A DNA stretch of 39,640 nucleotides from Roseibacillus sp. (GCA_002723015.1 PBNG01000091.1:1-39640), one strand, 5' to 3'; numbered from the stretch's first letter, positions 1-13,664 are shown. Notes: a model not told the origin generated them from the sequence alone. Translations and numbers: made by a program.

Positions 1-1258
1 CCTCGCTGAGATTCAGTCGACGAGGTCGATTATTGTTGCGGAGCTGGGGGGCAAGGTTGGGGTGGTTAACTACTTCGGAGTCGTAGAATTCGACCACATC
101 CTCCAGGGTCTCCAACCGGCCATCATGCATGTAAGGTCCAGTGAGGGCGATGTTCCTGAGAGAGGGAACCTTGAATTTACCCAGATCCTGTTGCCGGCCG
201 GTGATTGCTCCTACTCCGGGGTCGGTATAAGGGTTTTCCAAACCGTTATTAAAAACATTATCAGGGACAAAGTTGTCAGTCCCGTGGCAGGTGGCGCACC
301 GTCCCTGACCGTTAAAGATCTGCCTTCCCTGGTTCTCTTCGGGTGTGAAGTTTGAGAAGTTTTCTGCCCTTCCAATATCGAACTTGGATTCAGTTGAGAT
401 GATGCTGCGGATAAACTGCGCCAGAGCTCTGGAGATGCGGTCCGTGGTCACGAGGGCATCCCCGAATGCCAACGTGAAAAGTTCTGCATAGTAGTGCTCC
501 GCAGAAATCTTTGTCACGAGTTCGGCAAGTGTGAGCCCCATTTCCACCTCATTCTGAATAGGTTCGAGGACCTGCTCCTCGAGGGTTAGCGAACGTTCGT
601 CCCAGAAAAAATGCCCTCGCTGGTAGTATTTCGCGTTGGTCAGGCCCATGGAATTGCGGCCGGTCTCGCCCCCGAGAAATCCGATGCTGAACCTTCGGGG
701 ATCCGAAAATCCATGCGCCTGCTGGTGGCAGGATGCGCAGGAGGTCGTGTGATTCGCGGAGAGGCGCTTGTCGTAGAAAAGAACGCGCCCCAGCGTCGCG
801 CCCCGGTCTGTGACTGGATTATTGGGAGGGGTATTGTCCTGTGCGCGCACTTGCGGGGTAAGGAAATGTGCTGGCAGAGAGGGAAGAGCATAGTTGTCCG
901 GGGTGACCGGCAATAGCAGGGCCTGATTTGTACTGCCTGCTCCCGTCTGAAGGGCCGGGTCGAAGGTAAGGCGGTAGAAGGATCGAGGAGTGTTTTCGAG
1001 AATGTGCAGATTCGTGGCGAAGCTTCCGTTGTGAACCTTGATGGTCTGAAAGTCATACCACGAAGTAAGATCATTAGAGATTTGCAGGTTCCATGTGTGA
1101 TTGCCCGGGTCCAGGACAGAGACCCGCATGAATCCATTTCCTGCTGCAGGAGAAAAATTGACTCGTGAATCTGCCGGGGCCTGGGCGGCGGCAGGGTCTA
1201 TCACGGCAAGGGTTACCAGCAGATGGAAGAGATGAATGCTGCTTCGAAGGTTTTTCAT
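1..1258 (-). CDS. Di-haem cytochrome c peroxidase-like protein (C-terminus cut by window edge)
   Basis: The minus strand is open from an ATG at 1258 to the left edge, giving 419 residues without a stop; an in-frame TGA lies just upstream, which fixes the start region. Residues 1-26 look like a signal peptide (MKNLRSSIHLFHLLVTLAV). Residues about 30-98 form a small beta-rich module ending in SFYRL. The rest matches the MauG/cytochrome c peroxidase family: haem motif 1 is CASCH at 174-178, with GFSDPRRFS following, and haem motif 2 is CATCH at 321-325. The segment VPSLRNIALTGPYMHDG is a family hallmark. Such periplasmic enzymes reduce H2O2 or oxidise substrates using electrons from c-type cytochromes. 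Only a short C-terminal piece should be missing. The dikinase-like gene lies 155 bp upstream on the same strand and carries a similar N-terminal module. Confidence 0.88.
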   Translation of the reverse strand, partial: MKNLRSSIHLFHLLVTLAVIDPAAAQAPADSRVNFSPAAGNGFMRVSVLDPGNHTWNLQISNDLTSWYDFQTIKVHNGSFATNLHILENTPRSFYRLTFDPALQTGAGSTNQALLLPVTPDNYALPSLPAHFLTPQVRAQDNTPPNNPVTDRGATLGRVLFYDKRLSANHTTSCASCHQQAHGFSDPRRFSIGFLGGETGRNSMGLTNAKYYQRGHFFWDERSLTLEEQVLEPIQNEVEMGLTLAELVTKISAEHYYAELFTLAFGDALVTTDRISRALAQFIRSIISTESKFDIGRAENFSNFTPEENQGRQIFNGQGRCATCHGTDNFVPDNVFNNGLENPYTDPGVGAITGRQQDLGKFKVPSLRNIALTGPYMHDGRLETLEDVVEFYDSEVVNHPNLAPQLRNNNRPRRLNLSE

Positions 1259-1413
1259 GAATAATCATGAACCACAATCTGCGCGCCGGCACCATGGGCT
1301 TTACCGGTGCTTTACGGTCTTAACAGACTCTTAATACCCTTTCCTACCTGTTCGAGGTATGCCGGGGTCGAAGACCGTTCTTTCCCCGGGGTCTTTATCT
1401 GTCCCGGCAGTGC

Positions 1414-3702
1414 CTAGAACACCCAGGGGCGCGCCTGCTTGATGAGGAGGGCTCCGCCTTCGGTAATCTTGAACTCCACTTCCATTGCCCATGAGGACCA
1501 GTTGGAGGGCTGATACAGGGTCCGGAAGTGACTATGGATCAGGTCCATCTTCACTTTGAGATCAAGGGCCTGGCTTCGGGTGAGGATGGTCTCCCCACGT
1601 GGAAGTAGATTCGAGAAACGGATGTATTGGATTTCGTCAGAACCTCCGAAGAGCTGAGCGATGAGGTATTCCTCAGGGGTTGTCCCAGCTTCGGGATTAG
1701 TGACCAGATTTTCACCGACCTGCACATTGACATAGTGCCCATCCCACGCGGGATCGAATATGTTGGTGGTGACCCCGACTCCATTAGCCTGCTCGTCGGT
1801 ATAGTTAGGATGAACCAGAACCCCCATGGCGGCGGAGAAATGATCAATCCGCCAGAATTCACGCTCCTCGAAGGCACGGTAGTTCCAGAGGCTGGCCCAG
1901 ACCTGTTTCACACTTTTCTCCAGCGGCCCCTCGTCGAGGCCGTGGGTGTAGGAGCTGTATAGTCCGGCCCCGTTGAAGCCTTCGAGGTCTTCATTGTTCG
2001 TACTGGATCGCAGTCTCAGGGTGACGTTGCGCCTCCATGAGGCTCTCAGCCGGTTCACGTCCTCGGTCATCCAAGCAGGTAGCGGAGAGTCCTCAATCGT
2101 GTCCTGGAAGCGTCTCAGCAGAGCATCCCTGAAGAGAGGAGAGTTCTGGAAAAGGGGCTGCTCCATCATATCGCGAGCCTGATCATAAAGTCCGTTGAAC
2201 TTCATGAACTCATCATAGAAGTAAAAGGGGATGGCATATCCATCCGGCGCATTCCGAGGAATCACCCTGCGCAGCTCGGCGACATTTGCCGTTTTTGCTC
2301 CGAAGGCATTGGAGGATCCGAAGCGAATCTGCGAGAGAGGCCGGATTTCGGTAATACTGAGATTCCGCACGGGAGTCTGAGGCTGTGATGGCCGGATCGC
2401 TTCAAACCATGTGTCGACTTCTTCGTCTGTGGCGGCACGAATTTCGAAGCCATCCCGATCAACCCGGTAATAGACATTCTCTCCTAGGAATGGTGCGATG
2501 TCGGGGTGCGAGGAGGCATCCCTGATGTAGGCATTCGGGGTATTATTCTGCATCGCCTTGAGATTGACGTGAGAAAGTGGGGTCTGGGGAATCTCGGTAA
2601 TGATCCCGGCAACATGAGTGAGATCATTGGGGATGTTACGGAAGATCACGACATCCCGGACTGAAAGGGTTTCGGATCCATTTACTACCCGGAGACGGCC
2701 ATATCCTTCGCCCGGATTAAGCCCCGTAAAGACAACGTTCCGGTAGAGTTCGTCGGTCTGAATCACGTTGACGTAGGAATTCTCAAAAGCTTCCTGCTCG
2801 TCTTCATAGATTCTCCGCTGAGTTTCACTTGCAGGATGATACGCAATGTTTCCATCGACGAAGGGCATGGAGGCCGCGATCAGCTCGTATCCCTTTTCCA
2901 CAAACCGGAAGGCGACGGGGTCCGTAGGCCAGAATTCCACGGTGTAGAGTCCTCGCTGGCCCTTCTCGTCAACGTAATTATCGTGAGCGATAAGGCTTCC
3001 CGCAAGGTTCCTCCGGATTGAATTGTTGAAGTAGGTGTGACTCTGAAAAAGGCTGACGCTGCTATATCGATTCACAGCCTGGTTGGTGAAGTCGTAGTGA
3101 TACTGATAACGAGTAGTATCTGCGAAATAGAGAATGGGGGTAGGAGTGTGGACGTTGTAGACGAGAAACTTTACCTCGCGGATTTCTGGTGCCCCTGGTC
3201 GCCCGTCCCGACCTGCCATTCTTTCATAGTGGGCCCGATCCGTGAGCATCAGGGATCCGTGGAGCCGATGCACGGGAGGCGCTGGATTGAGAGGATTGTA
3301 GTAGCCTGGCCTTGCCATTTCGAGCCAGTCCGAAAGGCCATCATTGTCGATGTCTCCGGCTTGTGCGGCCCTGAAGTGAGATAGTTGATAAAAGGCCCTG
3401 GTCTTGGGGCGGGAGGAGTCAGCCAAGGTCACCGGGCTGGAATTACTTCTCACAATAGCTACCGGACGCCCGCTGCCCACGTCGGATAAGTCCGCAGAGC
3501 GCCGCAGGACGTGGTATCCACCCGGATCTGGACCTATCTGGAAGGATATTTTGCCTCCGGGCGTGTGCCCAATGGACTTAATCACAGGGTTTGCAGGGCA
3601 CAGAAGCGCACCTGCGATCCAGAAGCTAGTGCCGAGAATGGGGAGGCGGGGGAACAGGGAAAACAGAGAAACTTTTCGAGGCACGCCAGAGACTACAGTC
3701 AA
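1414..3702 (-). CDS. Secreted PEP/pyruvate-binding (dikinase-like) protein with phosphohistidine and ATP-grasp domains
   Basis: 762 residues. The hydrophobic N-terminus (about 10-38) looks like an export signal. It is followed by a beta-rich module ending in FYQL and a calcium-loop-like DIDNDGLSDWLE. Near residue 378 the segment PLSHVNLKA resembles the phosphohistidine loop of dikinases. The C-terminal part is a PPDK_N-type ATP-grasp domain: RSSTNNEDLEG begins at residue 565, and the protein ends in EVEF...LLIKQARPW, the usual ATP/Mg-binding end. The order, His domain before the ATP domain with no PEP-binding barrel, matches alpha-glucan water dikinases rather than PEP synthase or PPDK. The substrate is unknown. 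An extracytoplasmic kinase-like protein is odd because ATP is scarce there, so it may be inactive or act during export. It probably shares a transcript direction with the cytochrome peroxidase downstream. Confidence 0.8.
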   Translation of the reverse strand: MTVVSGVPRKVSLFSLFPRLPILGTSFWIAGALLCPANPVIKSIGHTPGGKISFQIGPDPGGYHVLRRSADLSDVGSGRPVAIVRSNSSPVTLADSSRPKTRAFYQLSHFRAAQAGDIDNDGLSDWLEMARPGYYNPLNPAPPVHRLHGSLMLTDRAHYERMAGRDGRPGAPEIREVKFLVYNVHTPTPILYFADTTRYQYHYDFTNQAVNRYSSVSLFQSHTYFNNSIRRNLAGSLIAHDNYVDEKGQRGLYTVEFWPTDPVAFRFVEKGYELIAASMPFVDGNIAYHPASETQRRIYEDEQEAFENSYVNVIQTDELYRNVVFTGLNPGEGYGRLRVVNGSETLSVRDVVIFRNIPNDLTHVAGIITEIPQTPLSHVNLKAMQNNTPNAYIRDASSHPDIAPFLGENVYYRVDRDGFEIRAATDEEVDTWFEAIRPSQPQTPVRNLSITEIRPLSQIRFGSSNAFGAKTANVAELRRVIPRNAPDGYAIPFYFYDEFMKFNGLYDQARDMMEQPLFQNSPLFRDALLRRFQDTIEDSPLPAWMTEDVNRLRASWRRNVTLRLRSSTNNEDLEGFNGAGLYSSYTHGLDEGPLEKSVKQVWASLWNYRAFEEREFWRIDHFSAAMGVLVHPNYTDEQANGVGVTTNIFDPAWDGHYVNVQVGENLVTNPEAGTTPEEYLIAQLFGGSDEIQYIRFSNLLPRGETILTRSQALDLKVKMDLIHSHFRTLYQPSNWSSWAMEVEFKITEGGALLIKQARPWVF

Positions 3703-3759
3703 ATGGCCCCGGGAGACTAGCGATAATTTTCTCCGGGGGAGAGCCTGCCTTCGGAGAGC

Positions 3760-6012
<2,253 letters not shown>

Positions 6013-6139
6013 TTAGAGAAAGGCAATGGTCAACAGAATGTGTGTCCTCCAGATGGCAGTAGTCCGCCCGGTAGGAGCCTCTAGCAGATATGATTTTACT
6101 TCAAGGCGCGGAGCTTCCCCTGCACCATAGCTGCCGCAG

Positions 6140-7897
6140 ATGAATGTCAGGTCGATTCTGTCAGTGCTCACCGGAATGGCATTTCTCCCTGCCATGGGTT
6201 CTTCGCCAAATGTTCTGGTGTTCCTCACGGATGACCAGGGATGGGGAGACCTCTCCAGCTCCGGGAATGTCGATCTCCGCACCCCGCATGTTGATTCTCT
6301 GCAACGGGACGGCACGAGCTTTGATCGTTTTTATGTGTGTCCGGTCTGCTCTCCTACGAGGGCCGAGTTTCTTACCGGCAGACATCATGCTCGATCGGGA
6401 GTGTATTCCACCTCGGCAGGAGGAGAGCGTATTGACCTCGGGGAGGTGACTGTGGCCGATTTGTTCAGAGCAGCGGGCTACCGGACGGGTGCATTTGGAA
6501 AATGGCATAACGGGATGCAATTCCCCTACCACCCCAACGGAAGGGGCTTTGAGGAATTCTACGGGTTTTGCAGCGGTCACTGGGGCAACTACTATAGTCC
6601 GCTCCTTGAACTGAATGGGCTCCCGGTGAAGGGGCAGGGGTTCTGTATCGATGACTTCACGAGCAAGGCGATTACGTTCATTGAGGAAGCAGTGGGGTCT
6701 GGAAAACCCTTTTTTGCCTACCTGCCCTACAACACGCCTCATTCCCCGATGCAGGTTCCCGATTTATTCTGGAAGCGCTTCTCCGACCGAAGGCTCAAGA
6801 TGCGGAATCAGCAAAGCCCACAACGTGAGATCGAGACTCACAAGCGAAGCGCTCTCGCGATGTGCGAGAATATAGACTGGAATGTCGGGCGCGTTCTTTC
6901 ATGCCTTGAGAGGCAGGGAGTAACAGGGGAAACTATCGTCATCTGGTTTCATGACAATGGACCGAATGGGGTGCGTTGGAATGGAGGTATGCGGGGAAGG
7001 AAGGGGTCGACGGACGAGGGGGGTGTTCGCAGCCCACTCTATGTGCGCTGGCCGGGTCATCTCCGGGCAGGAGAGGTTGTTCCTGAGATCGTAAGTGTGC
7101 GGGATCTTATGCCCACCCTCTGTGACCTTGCTGGTGTTCCAGTGACGGGGCCTAAGCCCCTTGATGGAGTTAGCCTCAAGCCGCTATTGATGAAGAGCGT
7201 TTCATCGGATAACCCCTGGCCTGATCGTGTTTTGATTAATCATTGGAAGGAGCGGATAAGCGCCCGAAGTCAACGTTTCCGGTTGGATGACAAAGGAAGG
7301 CTCTACGACATGGTTCTGGACCCCGCTCAGAAAACCGATGTGCTATCTCGATATCCCGAGATTGCCGCAAAACTGGGTGAGGCGGCCGCATCTCATCGTA
7401 AAAGTTTCATGAAGGGATACTATGATGACAAACGGCCCTTCGTTATTGCCCACCCGGGATCCCGCTACTCCCAGCTGCCGGCCCGGGATGCCCGGTCTCA
7501 TGGCTCCATCAAGAGATCTAACAGATTTCCCAATTGTTCGTATTTCAAGAACTGGACCAGCACCGAGGACTGGATCAGTTTTGATGTAGAGGTTGCCGCC
7601 TCCGGGACCTATGAGCTTGTTCTTTACTATGCGGCCCGGGACGCAGGGGGAAAGTTTGAGGTCTCCTTTAAGGGGTCGAAACTTCCGTTTGAGCTGCTAG
7701 AGGCACACGACGTGCCCGAGTTGGGCGCTCAGGATGACCGTCACCCGCGAATGGAGTCCTACGTCAAGGATTTCAAGGCGTTGACGATCGGGAAGATTGT
7801 GCTCGAGAAGGGGCAGGGCGAACTTGCTCTCCGCGCTACTGAGATTCCCGGAGTGGAAGCAATGGAGTTTCGCCTGCTAACCCTGAAACGAATGTAG
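6140..7897 (+). CDS. Secreted sulfatase (S1 family) with C-terminal beta-sandwich
   Basis: 585 residues. A short hydrophobic N-terminus (1-20) suggests export. The alkaline phosphatase-like fold begins with the metal-binding FLTDDQGWGD (Asp31, Asp32). The sulfatase signature CSPTRAEFLTGR starts at Cys70, the residue converted to formylglycine in C-x-P-x-R enzymes, with Arg74. FGKWHNG, a second signature region, and the late metal-site motif WFHDNGPNG are also present. From about residue 440 an extra domain begins with RSNRFPNCSYFKNW and contains GTYELVLYYAARDAGG, reminiscent of carbohydrate-binding beta-sandwiches. Enzymes of this type remove sulfate esters from polysaccharides such as those of algae; the actual substrate cannot be read from the sequence. 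No sulfatase-maturing enzyme gene is visible in the window. Confidence 0.93.
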   Translation: MNVRSILSVLTGMAFLPAMGSSPNVLVFLTDDQGWGDLSSSGNVDLRTPHVDSLQRDGTSFDRFYVCPVCSPTRAEFLTGRHHARSGVYSTSAGGERIDLGEVTVADLFRAAGYRTGAFGKWHNGMQFPYHPNGRGFEEFYGFCSGHWGNYYSPLLELNGLPVKGQGFCIDDFTSKAITFIEEAVGSGKPFFAYLPYNTPHSPMQVPDLFWKRFSDRRLKMRNQQSPQREIETHKRSALAMCENIDWNVGRVLSCLERQGVTGETIVIWFHDNGPNGVRWNGGMRGRKGSTDEGGVRSPLYVRWPGHLRAGEVVPEIVSVRDLMPTLCDLAGVPVTGPKPLDGVSLKPLLMKSVSSDNPWPDRVLINHWKERISARSQRFRLDDKGRLYDMVLDPAQKTDVLSRYPEIAAKLGEAAASHRKSFMKGYYDDKRPFVIAHPGSRYSQLPARDARSHGSIKRSNRFPNCSYFKNWTSTEDWISFDVEVAASGTYELVLYYAARDAGGKFEVSFKGSKLPFELLEAHDVPELGAQDDRHPRMESYVKDFKALTIGKIVLEKGQGELALRATEIPGVEAMEFRLLTLKRM

Positions 7898-8070
7898 GGT
7901 GAAGGACGAGGACGAAGGCACTTGTTACGGGAAGGGAGACCGGACGTGGTTTGGGCCAGGCCGAAAACCATTTGGGTCCCCTCCGGGAGGGCCGATAAGC
8001 TCTGGCGTTACCACCTCGACCGGTGCAAGGGCTTGCTCTCCGTCCGCAACTCCCTACCGTCCCGCCTCTC

Positions 8071-8937
8071 ATGTCCATCGAACTGATTCTCACGCACCCG
8101 GGTGGTGCGCATAAAGACGACTATCTGGCCTGCAGTTTGCTGGTCGCGCAGCATGGCGCTCCGATCGAGCGGCGTGAGCCGGAGCAGGATGATCTGGACG
8201 ACTCATCGGTGTTGGTGGTCGATGTGGGTGGAGAGCATGAGCCCGACCGGGGGAATTTTGATCATCACCAGTTCCCGCGCGATCACGATCCCATCTGTGC
8301 GCTCTCTCTCGTGTTACAGGACCTCGGGCTCTACGAGGACGCAAAAATGTTCTGTGACTGGCTCGAGCCCGCGGAGTGGTTTGACACCCGGGGAGCAGGC
8401 GGGACGGCCAAGTGGCTGGGCGTTGACCGGGACATCATGAGCAAGCTCAACTCGCCGATGGATGTGACTCTGTTGCGACGTTTTGCACAAGCAGGGCGTC
8501 TCAATCCAGGCGATTTGCTTTATGAGATGATGCGATGGGTGGGAGAGGATCTTCTGGACTACTTGAGGACCTTGCGTGAGCGGCTCACCTACATTGAGGA
8601 GCATGCTGAACTCTGGACGCTGGAAGCCAACGCTGAGGATTCCTTCAAGGTCCTGTTCATGCCCCGGACGAGTCCGCTACCGGACGAGCCCTCGATGGGA
8701 TTGGGGCGCTATCTCGATTCGATTGGTGAGGCGGAGGATGTGGCGGGTCTGGTCTATCCGGACCGTCGGGGTAGCGGCTATGGGCTCTCCCGTCACAATG
8801 ATCACCCACGAATGGAGTTCACCCGGATCGGGGCAGAGGATGATGTGCATTTTGCGCATGCCCGGGGATTCGTAGCAAAGACCTCGGCTACCGAGAAAGA
8901 GCGCCTGAAGGAGTTGCTTCGAGCGGCCTGGGTATAA
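8071..8937 (+). CDS. MYG1 family protein (putative metal-dependent hydrolase/exonuclease)
   Basis: 288 residues from the ATG at 8071. An upstream in-frame start at 8023 would add 16 residues with no family similarity. The N-terminus LTHPGGAHKDDYLA (His9, His14, Asp16, Asp17) is the MYG1/UPF0160 signature, followed by VVDVGG (Asp51) and NFDHHQ (Asp64, His65, His66), which together probably bind metal in a DHH-like manner. Eukaryotic MYG1 has been described as a 3'-5' RNA exonuclease of nucleus and mitochondria; the bacterial members are poorly characterised. It is shorter than the human protein and cytoplasmic by lack of a signal. It lies 173 bp after the sulfatase and 55 bp before engB on the same strand. 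No strong ribosome-binding site is visible. Confidence 0.85.
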   Translation: MSIELILTHPGGAHKDDYLACSLLVAQHGAPIERREPEQDDLDDSSVLVVDVGGEHEPDRGNFDHHQFPRDHDPICALSLVLQDLGLYEDAKMFCDWLEPAEWFDTRGAGGTAKWLGVDRDIMSKLNSPMDVTLLRRFAQAGRLNPGDLLYEMMRWVGEDLLDYLRTLRERLTYIEEHAELWTLEANAEDSFKVLFMPRTSPLPDEPSMGLGRYLDSIGEAEDVAGLVYPDRRGSGYGLSRHNDHPRMEFTRIGAEDDVHFAHARGFVAKTSATEKERLKELLRAAWV

Positions 8938-8992
8938 ATGTGGGAGGGGACTGTTGGACAGTTCTGCTCCGTGATGTAGCGTTCTGATAAGC

Positions 8993-9589
8993 GTGAAGAT
9001 TCACTCCGCCAGATTTGAACGCAGTGCAGTCAGCCTTGAAAGCTGCCCCGAATCTGCATTGCCGGAGTTTGCCTTTATAGGGCGTTCCAATGTTGGCAAA
9101 TCGTCCCTCATAAATCTTGTGACCGGATCGGAGGGGCTGGCTCGCGTGTCTGGTAGTCCCGGTCGTACGCGTGAGATCAACTTTTTTGTGATTAATGAGG
9201 CGTGGAGCCTTGTAGATCTCCCTGGGTATGGATACGCCAAGATATCCAAGGCCGAGCGGGCAAAATTTCAGGAATTTATCTCTGATTACCTGATGGGGCG
9301 TGAGAACTTGCTCTGCGCCTTCGTCCTGATTGACTCCCGCCATCCTCCCCAAAGGGTTGACCTCGAATTCGTGGAGTGGCTTGTCGCAGGAGAGGTTCCT
9401 TTCACGCTGGTCTTTACCAAGACCGACAAGAACAAGCGAAGCCTCCTCGAGAAGAATATCACTCTCTTCCGGGAGGCCATGAGGGAGTGGAGCGATGGAG
9501 AGCCCCGGGCCTTCCTCACATCGACGAAGACTGGAGAGGGCAGGAGGGAGATCCTGTCCTTCATTGACGAAATATTGCAGATCGGGTAG
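8993..9589 (+). CDS. engB: Ribosome biogenesis GTP-binding protein EngB (YihA/YsxC)
   Basis: 198 residues, the normal length for this TRAFAC-class GTPase, which is needed for late assembly of the 50S ribosomal subunit. The G1 P-loop is GRSNVGKSS at 30-38, the G2 Thr is at 59 in SPGRTREINFF, G3 is DLPGYGYA at 75-82 and G4 is TKTD at 142-145. The SPGRT and PGYGYA wording is specific to EngB among small GTPases. Translation starts at a GTG (8993), as the next ATG would remove part of the conserved N-terminus. The protein is cytoplasmic and ribosome-associated. It is convergent with the DUF1501 gene, leaving 49 bp between the stops. Confidence 0.97.
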   Translation: MKIHSARFERSAVSLESCPESALPEFAFIGRSNVGKSSLINLVTGSEGLARVSGSPGRTREINFFVINEAWSLVDLPGYGYAKISKAERAKFQEFISDYLMGRENLLCAFVLIDSRHPPQRVDLEFVEWLVAGEVPFTLVFTKTDKNKRSLLEKNITLFREAMREWSDGEPRAFLTSTKTGEGRREILSFIDEILQIG

Positions 9590-9638
9590 TGCGACGAGCA
9601 GTTGAGGACTCAGTCTCCAGACGGGAGGGGGCACGCTT

Positions 9639-11078
<1,440 letters not shown>

Positions 11079-11126
11079 GGGTCGGGACAGGGGTATCGTG
11101 CAGAGCGAGGTCTCCTGTAGTCTTCT

Positions 11127-13664
11127 TTAATTTCTCGTAATTGTCTCGTCGAGATTCAGGAGAGCACTCGCTACATAAAACCAGGCAGCCAATTCCCGCC
11201 GGTTCTTGGTTCTGGGCCGATACACAAACTGGGGGTTTCCCAGGAGATCCTCCGCCTCCCGTGGGTGTGCTTCAAAGTGTTCAAGCCTCTCACGCAGAAG
11301 CAGGTCAAGGATCCCGGCCTCACGGCTGTCAGGCAGGCGGGAGACTGCCAGGCGAAAGGCGTGCCGGATTCTCGTTCCCGGGGAACTGGATTCCTGAAGG
11401 ACTCGATCAGCGAGGGCGAGCGCCATCTCCACGAAGGCGGGGTCGTTCAGCAGGGTGAGGGCCTGATTTGGTGTATTGGTGCGGGCGCGCGCGACGCTGC
11501 AAGCAGCCCGGTCCGGGGCGTCAAAATTCACCATGCTCGGATATGGGGCTGCCCTGCGATAGACGATATAGATACCCCGGCGCCAGCGGTTCTCATCTTT
11601 TTCCTCCCGCCACTTTGGCTCATTGCGTCCTGTCTGGCGCCAAAGGCCCGGGGGCTGATAGGGCATCACCGGTTCACCAAACATTCTTTTGGAGAGAAGG
11701 CCTGAGATTGCGAGGGCGTTGTCACGAATACGTTCTGCATTCAGCCGGAAGCGAGGTGCCCGCCCAAGCAGGATGTTGCGGGGATCCTTTTCGAGAAGGA
11801 AGGGGGTCACCACTGAAGATTGTCGATAGGCCTGAGAGCTTACCATTAGCCTGAGAAGATGCTTCATATCCCAACCGGATTGCATGAACTCTACAGCAAG
11901 CCAGTCCAGAAGATCCGGGTGGCTTGGCGCCTCCGACTGGGTGCCGAAGTCCTCAAGAGTCGCTACTATTCCGTTTCCGAAAAGCTCAGCCCACCACCGG
12001 TTGACAGCGACCCGTGCGGTAAGGGGGTTGTCACGGTCCACCAGCCATTGAGCCAGTGCGAGACGGTCCAACCTTTCATCGTTTTTACCCGATTGACGGG
12101 CCGGGGAGAGAATGGCGGGTGTCTCTGCGCGAACCTGTTTCCCGGGGGAGAGAAACTCTCCGCGGTTGAGAATATGAGTAGCCCGCCGTTCTTCCATTTC
12201 GACCATCACCAGGGTCCGGGTGGGCTTGATGTCCTTACGCCTCTTCTGCAGGGCGGCAATTTCCCTGTCGAGTTTCTGCAGAGCGGCGTTTTTGGAACGG
12301 AAGTAGTTTTGCAGCTTGCTCTTCTGGTCCTTGTTTTGCTTCTCCACAGGGATAAGGACAAGTTTCCGGATCTCGCCTGGTAACGTGTCCCTAGCACTCT
12401 GATCGCTCCGCATCTCAGTTTCCCATGGACTGAAACCAGCGGTAGGGTGAGAAAGGATTTCATTCGCCCTTTCATCTGCTGCTGCAATCTGCTGCTCAAG
12501 TGATTCCGCTGTCTCCTTTTCAAGAGAGGTGAGAGGAATATCGAGATAGGGACCAACAAAATCGTGGGAAACATCCGTCTTGTTACTGGGAAGCTGGACC
12601 TCGAGCGGCGTGTGGTTGAAGAAATCAAAGAACGAATAGTAATCCTTCATGGTAAAAGGATCGTACTTGTGGTCGTGGCACTGAGCACATTCGAGAGTCA
12701 CTCCGAGCCAGACCGTGGCGGTGGTGTTGACCCGATCAATCACTTGATCCACCCGATTGCCCTCCGGGCTGACACCTGCTTCAACATTGCAGGTGACCGT
12801 CCGGTGAAAACCGGTCGCAATCTTCTGGTCGAGCGTGGCGTTGGGGAGAAGGTCGCCTGCAATCTGCTCTATGGTGAACTGATCAAATGGCATGTTGGTA
12901 TTGAGGGCCCTGATGACCCAGTCCCGATAGCTCCAGGATGGGCGTAACTGGTCTGCCTGAAATCCATTGGAGTCAGCATAACGGGCGAGGTCGAGCCACG
13001 GACGTCCCCAGCGTTCGCCGAAGCGGGGAGAGGAAAGGAGCCGATCAACAGCACCGGTGTAGACCTGCTCCCGGGCCCCGGGTTCTGACCATGCTTCCTC
13101 AAAGCTTCGAATATCCTCAAGCGTTGGAGGGAGCCCCACTAGGTCGAGGGAGAGTCGCCGCAGCAGTGGGGCGGGATCAATGGTAGAGGAGTAGGCCAGG
13201 CCCTCCTGCTCAAGCTTGTGCAACAGGAAAGAGTCTACCGGGTTTCGAACCAGGGAGGAGTTGCGAACCGGAGGAACACCGGGTCTCCGGGGCTTTTCCC
13301 ATGCCCAGTGCTCCTCGTACTTCGCACCTGCTTCAATCCACTCCTTCAGGAGCGATTTCTGGCTAGCCGTGAGGAGTCGTTTTGAGCTTTGAGGCGGCAT
13401 GTGGTCATCAACATCCGAAGAGAAGATCCGGATCACCAATTCGCTCTCCTTCGGGTTTCCGGGTACGATTGCGGGACCGGACTGCCCTCCCACGGTGGCA
13501 CCCTCAAAGGTGTCCAGTCGAAGCCTGGCCTCCCGGGCCTTCTCATCGGGGCCGTGACAGTGATAGCAGTTTTCTGCAAGGATGGGCCTGATTTCACGCC
13601 CGAAATCCGGACCCTCATTCGCCATCACCGCAAGTGGCCAGAGGAGAAGGATTGATGGGCGCAT
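11127..13664 (-). CDS. PSD1 and planctomycete cytochrome C domain protein (PSCyt1-DUF1549-DUF1553)
   Basis: 845 residues from the ATG at 13664, chosen because it starts directly in a signal peptide ([18 protein letters not shown]); the frame is open further upstream to 13793, but those residues are not signal-like. A planctomycete cytochrome C domain has the haem motif CYHCH at 33-37. DUF1549 follows ([45 protein letters not shown]) and contains a second haem motif, CAQCH. DUF1553 occupies the C-terminal third ([38 protein letters not shown]). A lysine-rich helical spacer lies between them. The family is typical of PVC bacteria and is linked by genomics to polysaccharide catabolism, but no reaction has been proven. 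It is the first gene of the pair with DUF1501. Confidence 0.94.
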   Translation of the reverse strand: MRPSILLLWPLAVMANEGPDFGREIRPILAENCYHCHGPDEKAREARLRLDTFEGATVGGQSGPAIVPGNPKESELVIRIFSSDVDDHMPPQSSKRLLTASQKSLLKEWIEAGAKYEEHWAWEKPRRPGVPPVRNSSLVRNPVDSFLLHKLEQEGLAYSSTIDPAPLLRRLSLDLVGLPPTLEDIRSFEEAWSEPGAREQVYTGAVDRLLSSPRFGERWGRPWLDLARYADSNGFQADQLRPSWSYRDWVIRALNTNMPFDQFTIEQIAGDLLPNATLDQKIATGFHRTVTCNVEAGVSPEGNRVDQVIDRVNTTATVWLGVTLECAQCHDHKYDPFTMKDYYSFFDFFNHTPLEVQLPSNKTDVSHDFVGPYLDIPLTSLEKETAESLEQQIAAADERANEILSHPTAGFSPWETEMRSDQSARDTLPGEIRKLVLIPVEKQNKDQKSKLQNYFRSKNAALQKLDREIAALQKRRKDIKPTRTLVMVEMEERRATHILNRGEFLSPGKQVRAETPAILSPARQSGKNDERLDRLALAQWLVDRDNPLTARVAVNRWWAELFGNGIVATLEDFGTQSEAPSHPDLLDWLAVEFMQSGWDMKHLLRLMVSSQAYRQSSVVTPFLLEKDPRNILLGRAPRFRLNAERIRDNALAISGLLSKRMFGEPVMPYQPPGLWRQTGRNEPKWREEKDENRWRRGIYIVYRRAAPYPSMVNFDAPDRAACSVARARTNTPNQALTLLNDPAFVEMALALADRVLQESSSPGTRIRHAFRLAVSRLPDSREAGILDLLLRERLEHFEAHPREAEDLLGNPQFVYRPRTKNRRELAAWFYVASALLNLDETITRN

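Noticed and set aside
62..1295. Several frames on both strands (for example 62-355 plus, 640-1137 minus, 1074-1295 minus).
   Set aside because: They lie across the cytochrome peroxidase frame, which has a signal peptide and two haem motifs and runs uninterrupted to the edge.
8888..9634. 248-codon minus-strand frame opposite engB.
   Set aside because: It is antisense to a fully conserved GTPase and its translation has no domain-like features.
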